A stretch of DNA of 8,250 nt from Verrucomicrobiota bacterium (lineage in GTDB: Bacteria > Verrucomicrobiota > Verrucomicrobiia > Limisphaerales > J093), in NCBI GenBank assembly GCA_029907285.1, contig JARYMD010000194.1, positions 1-8,250 on the forward strand, read 5' to 3'. The translations under genes were made by a program, and so were the position numbers. Below, piece after piece: positions 1 through 7,300 of this stretch. Under the pieces are notes generated by a model, which was not told the DNA's origin, ran no database searches, and was given only the letters and a program-made list of their open reading frames with translations. Positions within the stretch are counted from its first letter, which is position 1, and each line of letters opens with the position of its first letter.

Positions 1-79
1 CTCACGTAAAGCCTCGGCTGCTGTCCCTTGGAACGAATCGCTTGGACTCTGAGCGGATAAGTCGTTTGCATTGTTTTTC

Positions 80-121
80 AAAAAAACAGTTGACAATGTG
101 AAGCTAGAGTATAATCTAGCT
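80..121 (+). promoter_or_regulatory. Transposase promoter with palindromic operator-like site on the -10 box
   Basis: TTGACA at 90-95 and TATAAT at 110-115 are both exact sigma-70 consensus hexamers, but the spacer is only 14 bp, shorter than the usual 16-18. An A7 tract (80-86) lies just upstream of the -35, in the place of an UP element. A perfect inverted repeat, AGCTAGA (102-108) and TCTAGCT (115-121), surrounds a 6-base centre that contains most of the -10 box. This is a layout expected of a repressor operator. Predicted initiation at about 121-123 falls right at the ATG at 124, and no Shine-Dalgarno sequence precedes it, so the transcript would be nearly leaderless. The hexamers and palindrome are seen directly; promoter activity and repression are inferred. 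The short spacer would make it weak. Confidence 0.5.
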
Positions 122-123
122 CC

Positions 124-1610
124 ATGCAGAACCCAACCATTATCCCGTTTCAACCCACACTGCCATATCGGCTGCCCGTTGTCCGCGGCAATGCCGATTA
201 CAATCAGTACCGGACTCAGATTCTGCTCTTGGAAAGGCTCATGGTCCAGTCCGGCTTTGAAAACAGGCTCATCAAAGCGGACTTGATAAAATGGTCTGCC
301 AAGGCAAAGAACCTGAGCCCAAGGGCCCAGCAACGCCGCCAAATCGAGTCCCGCCGGGCTCTGCACTGCACGATTGTCATGATCCTGCCCGGGGGAGAAT
401 TACCGCGGGCTGGCGGCCCGGCTGGCTGACAGCCCCCTGCTGCAACAGCTCTGCTGCCTCATCGAGATCGATCGAATCCAAGTGCCGAACAAAAGCACTT
501 TGCAGCGTTACGCAAGCCGCTGGGACCAAGGGGAAATCAGGCGGCTTGTCACAGAGCTTCTGCGCCAGGGAGCCGAAGACCCGGCCTCGCTTGGGCTGGC
601 TGAGCCGGTCGATCTGGACCCGGTGTTTCTGGACACCACCTGCGTCGAGGCCGACATCCATTACCCGATCGATTGGGTTCTGATGCGGGACGCCATCCGG
701 ACACTGATCAAAGCGGTGGGGCTGATCCGGGGCCAGGGCTTGAAACACCGGATGGAAGAGCCCCAACTGTTCATCAAGCGGGTAAACAATCTCTGCATCC
801 AGATGACCCATGCTGGCAAAAAGCCCGACAGCCAGCGGCAACGCAAACACATCCTGCGCAAAATCGACAAGCTGGTCGGAGGTGGTGCGAGGCCATGCGC
901 GACGCCACCGGGATTTGCTCGACAAGCACTGGGCACAGAGCCAGTGGACACGCCCACAGGCCGAGCAGGTTCTGCGGCGGATTGACTCGATACTGGAACA
1001 ACTGCCAAGGGCGCGCCATCAGGCCCGGCAGCGGATACTGGCCGGGGAGCTGGTGCCCAGCCGCGACAAGATATTGAGCCTTTACGACAAGGACGTGCGA
1101 GTGATTGTGCGCAACAAGGCATCGGCGGAGGTGGAGTTTGGGAACAGCCTGCTGCTTGGGGAGAACCTGCAGGGGCTGATCATAGACTGGGAGCTGTTCA
1201 GGGAAAGCGCGCCTGCGTACTCAGCGCTGCTGCCGCAGAGCATTGGGCGGATGGAGGCGGCCTATGGGCGCAAAGTCAAGGCGGTTGGTGCTGACCGGGG
1301 GTTTGACTCCCGGACCAATCAACTGGGTTTGGAATGGGAGGGGATATACAACGGTGTGTGCCCTCGCTCGCCTTTCCAGATGGCCAATCGGTGCCGGAGC
1401 TGGAAGTTCAGGTGGCTGCAACGCCGACGGTCGCAAACCGATGGAAGGATTGGGATTTTCAAGAACGGGTTTTTGGACCAGCCGGTGCGATGGAAAGGTT
1501 TTGCGGGTCGGCAGCTGCGGGTGAGCTGGTCGGTGTTGGTGCACAATCTCTGGGTGCTTGTGCGACTGGTGCAATCTCAGGCCGAGCAGAAGGAATCGGC
1601 GGCGGCCTGA
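124..1610 (+). pseudogene. DDE transposase, ISNCY/IS4-like, broken by two frameshifts
   Basis: The transposase would cut and rejoin the IS ends. It is read in three pieces. Frame 1 runs from ATG 124 to about 391. Frame 2 runs from about 392 (GENYRGLAARLADSPLLQ) to about 877. Frame 3 runs from about 879 (EVVRGHARRHRDLLDKHW) to the stop at 1610. Each switch fits one extra G: in the G5 run 391-395 and in the GG at 878-879. Removing both gives 494 residues, a normal family length. Conserved blocks are FLDTTC (first Asp at 632-634), the LKHRMEEP and LCIQMTHA blocks, GADRGFDS (second Asp at 1293-1295), and the C-terminal RRSQTDGRIGIFKN and HNLWVLVRL. The last block fits R-(3)-E-(6)-K of the IS4-type signature, but Asp (1440-1442) replaces the usual Glu. 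ATG 124 is the first start after an in-frame stop at 112. It is almost certainly inactive as sequenced. The family is recognised by its blocks; the exact IS group is not assigned. Confidence 0.85.
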
Positions 1611-1817
1611 GCTCAGCCACAGAAATTGAATTGGAGAGTCAAACGCAGGAGCAGTATCGGCTCGGAAGGTGGACTGCTGGCGGGAAAGGCCCATATAGCG
1701 GTCCAGACGAGGCAAGAGGACGGTCAAAGGAAGGCAAAGCGCCAGGAAAAACGGAGACCTCGCGCGCTGAGCTGCGCCGCACGCGCGCATTTTAAAAAAC
1801 TGGGGTTTTTGGGACAG

Positions 1818-1948
1818 GCGCTATCTATCGCCGAGGGCACAATCGCCATCCTCAATCCAGCCTCGGCGTTAACTTCGGTGCGCGGTCTCGCCATTGGTCC
1901 CAACGGCAACCTCTACGCCACCGGGCGCAGCGGCAGCTCGACGTCGTC
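1818..1948 (+). pseudogene. Frame-displaced N-terminal remnant of the beta-propeller protein
   Basis: Frame 3 here reads on from the IS right end, with residues such as GTIAILNPAS and GLAIGPNGNLYATGRSGS. These form the end of one propeller blade and the start of the next (the pattern G-A--PNG-LY---). The sequence then continues in frame 2 as LDVVMQIDPVSG, completing the blade. The switch lies at about 1925-1940 and needs one lost base or two gained bases. No start codon or signal peptide exists upstream; the frame runs back into IS DNA. This is best read as the 5' part of the 1949-4048 gene, truncated by the IS and then frameshifted, rather than as a separate gene. The blade match with the second propeller of the same protein (NGSLYVCEWSG...LDLATGE) supports this. 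Confidence 0.6.
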
Positions 1949-4048
1949 ATGCAGATCGACCCTGTTAGCGGCACCGAGGCAATCCCCACTCAGAACGACA
2001 AACTTTCTTTGCCAACGGGCAACGAGTTCCTTGACGACAACAGCCTTGTTGTGGCTTCGTTCCTGAACAATGCAATTGTCAAAATCGATTTGATCACTGG
2101 CAAGCAGTCTGTTATCGCCCAGTGGGGCGTTTGGATTGATCATCCATGGGGTTTGGCGGTTTTCGGCAACCAGGTTTACAGCGGACACTACGACTCAAAA
2201 CAAATCAACAGTGTCACCCCTGATACCGGCATAATTACCAAGGTGGGCGTCGTCCCGGGTTTCCCCTACGGATTCGCAGTCGAGCCCACCGGCAACCTCT
2301 TGATCGGCGCAGCAGCCAGCGCCCCCGGCCAAAACGACATGCTGATTCGCCTCAGCCCGGAAGGTTCAATCCTTGCCAATTTCGACGCAGGACCGCGGCA
2401 ACAGATCAGCGGAATAGTTGTATCCACTGTTCGAGTGGGAACTCCTCCAACCAATTCGCCGCCACAGATCGACCCTGTGCCCGATCAGACAGTGAACGAA
2501 GGTTCATTGATCGCATTCCGTGTGACAGCTACCGACCCGGATTCCCCGCCGCAAGTCGTAACTTCCACGCTCGAGCCGGGCGCGCCCCCCGGCGCAACCA
2601 TATCACAAGACGGCAGATTCTCATGGACTCCAAACGAAATCCATGGCCCAGGCACATACCAAATCGCCATACGCGGAACTGACAACGGTGTTCCACCGCT
2701 CTATGGCAGCGTCACCGTGAACATCCTGGTCCGAGAAGTGAATCTACCCCCGACGCTTGATCACATAGGCGATCACGTCCTGCGCCCGGGTCAGACTGTC
2801 TCAGTTGCTCTGCACGCTTCCGACCCGGACCTGCCTGCACAGACACTGACATTTGCCCTGGAACAAGGGCCGCCCGGATCTAGTGTTTCACCCGACGGCC
2901 AATTCTCATGGACACCCGGACCTGAACAAGCAGGCACCAGCCATGCAGTCACAGTCACGGTCTCAGACAGCTTCGTCCCCGCCCTGACAGGCAAACAATC
3001 CTTCACAGTGAATGTCCTTGCCCCCGTCATGATTGAAGTCGGCGACATTCTTGCCGCTGACTTCGACGCAAACGCGGTCTTCAAAATCGATGCGAAATCC
3101 GGTGACCAATCTGTGCTCGGCAATTTTGATGGCCCGACGGACGTTTCTTTCTGCACAAACGGCAGCTTATACGTTTGCGAATGGAGTGGGGTCGTAAAAC
3201 GCCTTGACCTTGCTACAGGCGAGATCACATTGGTCAGCCAATCAACGTTGCTCTCCGAACTTTGGGGGGTTGTCGCAGCCCCCGACGGCACCATCTTCGT
3301 CACAAGCGCCGACCAGAACAGCATCGTGAGAATCGCCCCGGAAACTGGCGAGGCGGCTGTCCTTACCCAAGACGGATTGTTGTTCGGCCCACACGGCATC
3401 GATTTTCTGGACGCCAACCACCTGATCGTTAGTTCCATGTACAACAACAAGCTTGTCGCCGTGAGCCTTGCTGACGGCAGCCAGACCGCGCTTGCTGAAG
3501 AGGAAGGATTGGACCTGCCATGGGGCGTGGCAGCCTCAGACTCTGGCCCGTATGTGGCGAATTACGGCTCGCACATCATTCTGCAGGCTGCGAATGGGGC
3601 GCTCGAACCGTTTTACCAATTTGATCAAAACGCGCCGGCATGCCTCGCAATCGATGGCAACGGACAGGTATTCGTCGCGGTCCACGATCCCACAGGCGCT
3701 CAAGTGCTCAGGCTCAGCTCCGAGGGTGTCTTGCTGCAAACATACGCTGGCGCAGAAATGACATCCGTTATGGGCCTCGAAATCTCTCCAATACGCATCG
3801 TTGTCGGTGACCCGAGCATGATACCGGCGCCAACGCTGCACGTGACAAGGACCGATAACAACTTCTACCGGGTCAGCTTCGAAGGCCTTCCCGGTGTGAC
3901 TTACAGGCTCCAGCACTCCGATGCCCTCGTCCCGGCGCCCTGGGAGACCCTTGCTTCTGTCAAGGCAAGCGAACTCGGCATTGCCGAGTACATCGACACT
4001 CAGATTAATACCGGCTCGAACAGGTTTTATCGTACCATATACCCATGA
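1949..4048 (+). CDS. Secreted-type protein: beta-propeller, two Ig/cadherin-like domains, beta-propeller, C-terminal module (N terminus lost)
   Basis: The open frame from ATG 1949 encodes 699 residues, but this ATG lies inside a propeller blade, has no Shine-Dalgarno and no signal peptide, so the native start was further upstream. Order of domains: NHL/YVTN-like blades (about 1-165, recurring V-KID--TG-QSVI and PWGLAV); two putative Ig/cadherin-like domains (about 169-262 and 266-358), each starting PP-(I/L)D-(V/I)-D and carrying the DG-FSWTP motif; a second, six-blade propeller (about 360-615); and a C-terminal module (about 627-699) with YRLQHSDAL, W and terminal FYR, as in many verrucomicrobial exported proteins. 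Such propellers usually bind ligands or proteins at the cell surface or periplasm; no catalytic motif is visible. Expression is doubtful because the 5' end adjoins an IS and is frame-displaced. The domain architecture is seen directly; the export and binding roles are inferred. No terminator hairpin follows the stop. Confidence 0.75.
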   Translation: MQIDPVSGTEAIPTQNDKLSLPTGNEFLDDNSLVVASFLNNAIVKIDLITGKQSVIAQWGVWIDHPWGLAVFGNQVYSGHYDSKQINSVTPDTGIITKVGVVPGFPYGFAVEPTGNLLIGAAASAPGQNDMLIRLSPEGSILANFDAGPRQQISGIVVSTVRVGTPPTNSPPQIDPVPDQTVNEGSLIAFRVTATDPDSPPQVVTSTLEPGAPPGATISQDGRFSWTPNEIHGPGTYQIAIRGTDNGVPPLYGSVTVNILVREVNLPPTLDHIGDHVLRPGQTVSVALHASDPDLPAQTLTFALEQGPPGSSVSPDGQFSWTPGPEQAGTSHAVTVTVSDSFVPALTGKQSFTVNVLAPVMIEVGDILAADFDANAVFKIDAKSGDQSVLGNFDGPTDVSFCTNGSLYVCEWSGVVKRLDLATGEITLVSQSTLLSELWGVVAAPDGTIFVTSADQNSIVRIAPETGEAAVLTQDGLLFGPHGIDFLDANHLIVSSMYNNKLVAVSLADGSQTALAEEEGLDLPWGVAASDSGPYVANYGSHIILQAANGALEPFYQFDQNAPACLAIDGNGQVFVAVHDPTGAQVLRLSSEGVLLQTYAGAEMTSVMGLEISPIRIVVGDPSMIPAPTLHVTRTDNNFYRVSFEGLPGVTYRLQHSDALVPAPWETLASVKASELGIAEYIDTQINTGSNRFYRTIYP

Positions 4049-4070
4049 TCGGCACCTAGAATCTTTTTAC

Positions 4071-4098
4071 TTGACATGCGGCGGCGTGTGGCGATTCT
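4071..4098 (+). promoter_or_regulatory. Possible weak promoter in the spacer before the LEPR-XLL gene
   Basis: The 253-base spacer 4049-4301 holds no convincing gene. A perfect -35 hexamer TTGACA (4071-4076) is followed after 16 bases by GATTCT (4093-4098), which matches only three of six -10 positions. This would leave a leader of about 200 bases before GTG 4302. I see no riboswitch-like structure or sigma-54 site in that leader. The spacing is good but the -10 is poor, so this is a candidate only. Confidence 0.25.
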
Positions 4099-4289
4099 GA
4101 GCCCAACGTAACGAGAAGCTGGCGGTGGATGCGTGGAACGTGCGGGTTATCCGTCCAGCCGTGAGGAAAACCAACAAAACTGAGCTGCTGTTTGTAATAC
4201 CAAACACTGAGGGGGTTCACAAAGCTGTTCCTTCCGTGGCCGCTACCAAGAGGACAAGGCTTTAACCAACAAACCCAAACAACCATCTC

Positions 4290-4304
4290 GAAGGGTTCAA
4301 TGTG
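4290..4304 (+). promoter_or_regulatory. Ribosome binding site and GTG start of the LEPR-XLL gene
   Basis: GAAGGG (4290-4295) stands 6 bases before GTG 4302, a usable Shine-Dalgarno. This decides the start: the in-frame stop at 4263 leaves no ATG, GTG or TTG in that frame before 4302, and the LEPR motif then falls at residues 16-19, its normal N-terminal place. The overlapping ATG at 4300 is followed directly by TGA and codes for nothing. Confidence 0.55.
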
Positions 4305-7300
4305 AGAACCGGACCGTCAAAGCGTGAATTCGAGCTCGAGGCGTTGGAGCCGCGAATTCTGCTTTCGCGCGACGGTCTTCTGCTTGGAGCCGCGGCCGCT
4401 CAAGCCCCCAATTCACAGCCGATGCCGCGGCAACCGAGATTGTTGAACTGGAACCTTTCTCCGCGCTCGAGCCAAACAGAGCCAGCGAATCCGAACCGAT
4501 CGATTTGTTCGGTTTTGAAGGGCAAGATTTATCGCAACAGGTGGCCGCATCCGAACAATCGCCCGAGCCTGAATCGCCCGCACCGTCCTGCCCAGCCGAA
4601 CAAGAACAGTCCGATGAGCTGTCACCTGTTCCGGCCAGTCCGGAAACCTCACTTGATCCATTTGCACCAACACAGCCAGTTTCGACGCGTCCGGAATTTG
4701 TCGAAACGGCTGCGCAACAACTGACCGAAACCCTGCACGCGGCCAATGGCCCTCCGGCGGATTCGGCTGCTGAAACACCAACTCATTTGATCGGCACCAA
4801 CACAGGTAGTGCGGAGGGAGGAAGTTTGGTTGTCGAGGCGCGGCAAGTGCTGTCGGGCAATCTCATATTTCAAGGCGGATTGTTCAACACGGGTTTGTTG
4901 CCGCCGGGCAATTCTCCGGGCATAGTAAACGTTTCTGAGTTCACCCAAGGCCCGGATGGCACCACGCTCATCGAGATCGGAGGAACCGCCGGCCCCGGAA
5001 TCGATCCCAACGGCTGGGACCAAGTCAATGTTTCAGGGCTCGCTCGGCTGGGTGGCACCGTCCAGATTCAACTTTACGGCGGATTTGTTCCAAGTTTGGG
5101 GAACAGTTTCTTGATTTTCACGTGGACGTCCGTCGAAGGCGAATTCGCCAACTGGCTTGGCACCGCGTCGATCCCCGGGCATCCAACCTGGTCGTTCAAG
5201 CCGAACTACTCAGCCACCGGCCTGACGCTCACCGTGGTTGAGACTCCCGCTCTCACCGGCGACGCGACTGGCGCAATCAACACCGGACTGGGAACACTGG
5301 CGAACGTCAGCAACGCGCTCGAGGGCCTCGAGGCGTTCGCCGAATCGATCCCCTTGATTGGCACCGGCGTTGCCAGCTTGATCGATCCCCAAACAGCAAT
5401 CCTCAATGCCCTACAGGGCCGGATTTCGTCCTTGCTTGCCACGCTGTCGCGCGTCTCACAGGTGACGTCAGCGATCGAAGGCTGGGACGGCACAAACTAC
5501 GCCGGATTCACCGCTGAAGTGAAAGGGGTTCTTGGCCACTACGGTTCGTCCGGCGCAGAACCCGTTTGGTGGGACATTAATCTTGAACTGTCGCCTGCGG
5601 CGGCAAATCGGTCCCTGCAAAACCTGCTCGGCGCGGTGTTTGGCGCGATGTTCACCGGTAGTCCCACGGTTAATGTTAGCAGTGCCGTTGTGCTGGATAT
5701 TTCCTTTGGTTATGAGAGCGGGACTGGATTCTTTGTCGGCGTTCGTTCGATTGGATTGCGCGCTCGAATCAATGCGGCCGGTTTGAGCGGGTTTGGCTTC
5801 AGTTTCAACACTCCCGGTGGCACCCAGAGCCTGAATGTGAGCGGCGGCTCAATCAATCTCGACGCTGCCGTCCTTGCAACGCCCGACGAAAGCATTCTCA
5901 CCGGCGGGCGGATAACCCAGTCAACCCTCTCGGCACTTAACCCATCCAACATCGGAAACGCGTTTAACTTGAACAAGATCGGAACACTCGATGCGGCGCT
6001 CCCATTGACCGGCTCCCTCAGTTTTGCAGGCTTTTCACTGAGCGGAACCTATGTCGTGCGCATCCAATCCGATGATCTGTTCACACACGCGCCAGAGCTG
6101 AGCCTGGGTGTGGCCAGCACCTTGACCATAGCGGGACAAACGCTGAGCGGCACTTTCACGTTCAGGAACACCGGCACGCAAACCGTGCTCCAAGCCGAAA
6201 ACGTCACCTTCCAGCTCGGCGCGGGCGCAAGCCGTGTCTTGAGCGTGCAGAACGGCTCCGGCACATTCGCTCTAATCGGCGGCGATTTGGCAGGTGTTTT
6301 GACCCTCGATTTCGCTCTTGGGCCGGCCATCCCGAACATCACGTTGAGTGCGACAGGGCTGAATTTGGCCCTGAACACCTCTGCAAGCGCTGTTTCCGAA
6401 ATCGCCGGCACAGTTGTTGACCTGCCCGCAGGACGATATTACCGGGTCCGCGGCCATGGGACCATCGCCCTCACCACTCCCCAGGCCAGCCTGGAAGGCG
6501 ATTTCGCGTTCGAGCCGCGCGATGCGGATTCGAACCCCGGCAACGGGTACGAAGAAGTTGCCGTCGGCGTCGCCAATTTGTCATTCGGTTTTGGCGATGG
6601 CACAAATCCGATCCTGAACGTGACCAATGGCACGGGCGCGTTCGTTTTCCGCAGTCAGGGCGTCGTTGGTTCGGCGTCGGCCACGGTCACCCTCGCAATA
6701 TCCAGCCTTGGCCTGAGCGGTTCTTTCTCAGTTGCGCTTAACAACTCGAACGCTGCTTACAACCAGACCATCAACGTAAACGGCACCACAGTCACAGTGA
6801 ACGTGACCGCCGGACCATTCCTTAGAGTGAGCGCCACGAGCGCATCCATCACGGTGCAGGGCATGGGCGTCACAGGCAACTTCACTTTCGAACGCACCCA
6901 GACCACAACAGGCGGCGAATGGGTGGTGACAGTTGCCGCGACCGGTCTCTCGCTGAATCTGGGCGCAACAGCGAACAACCTGCTTAGCATTACAGGCGGC
7001 AGCGGGGCGTTCATTATCACCGCCTCAAGCCTTGCCGGCACAGCCGGCGCAACAGTTACGCTCAACGTGCCCGGCGTGACTGCCGGGGGCGCATTCGCCG
7101 TCAGCATCAACAACTCTGCATCGCCCGTGAGTGAAACAGTCAGTGTGGGCGCATCGACGGTCACCATTGATCTGCCTGCCGGCCCTTACCTGCGCGTCAG
7201 TGGCACGGGCGTTTCGCTCGGTTTCCTTGGAGCCACATTAACCGGCAACTTCGCCTTCGAGCAGCGCACTTCTCAAAGCGGCTCCCGCATGATAACCGTG

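Larger units (their letters stand above)
21..1817 (+). mobile_element. Degenerate insertion sequence, ISNCY/IS4-like (approximate ends)
   Basis: The element is defined by the broken DDE transposase at 124-1610. Its proposed ends are the 7-bp inverted match CTGTCCC (21-27) and GGGACAG (1811-1817), which would give an element of about 1.8 kb, a plausible size for a 494-residue transposase. Just outside the inverted match, CCTCGG (12-17) and CCGAGG (about 1831-1836) also match inverted, but at different distances, so the true terminal repeat may be longer and eroded. I see no clear target-site duplication. The right end abuts the coding sequence of a beta-propeller protein that lacks its N terminus, which suggests insertion into that gene. 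The 207 bases after the transposase stop (1611-1817) hold no gene. They contain only a weak GC hairpin (GCGCGC at 1762-1767 and 1783-1788) followed by a short T run. The exact boundaries are uncertain; the presence of an IS is not. Confidence 0.6.

Noticed and set aside
1607..1616. Perfect palindrome CTGAGCTCAG across the transposase stop codon
   Set aside because: Ten bases, no second copy or associated structure; expected by chance.
1762..1794. GC hairpin (GCGCGC arms) followed by ATTTT near the IS right end as an intrinsic terminator
   Set aside because: The stem is 6 bp with a 15-base loop and a T run of four; too weak to call in GC-rich DNA.
1626..2066. Reading frame fusing the IS tail to the first propeller blade
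   Set aside because: The first 60 residues are arginine/lysine-rich translation of non-coding IS DNA; only the part after about 1818 is real coding sequence and it breaks off at about 1940.
4058..4098. Inverted match AGAATC / GATTCT as a terminator or operator
   Set aside because: Only 6 bp with a 29-base gap, AT-rich and with no T run after the second arm; fits chance.
4110..4150. Sigma-54-like GG/GC pair in TGGCGGTGGATGC
   Set aside because: The distance between the GG and GC elements is 8 bases instead of the required 10.
4056..4286. Minus-strand reading frame of 76 codons in the spacer before the LEPR-XLL gene
   Set aside because: No ribosome site, no recognisable motif, and composition like a chance open frame; the spacer is better read as non-coding.
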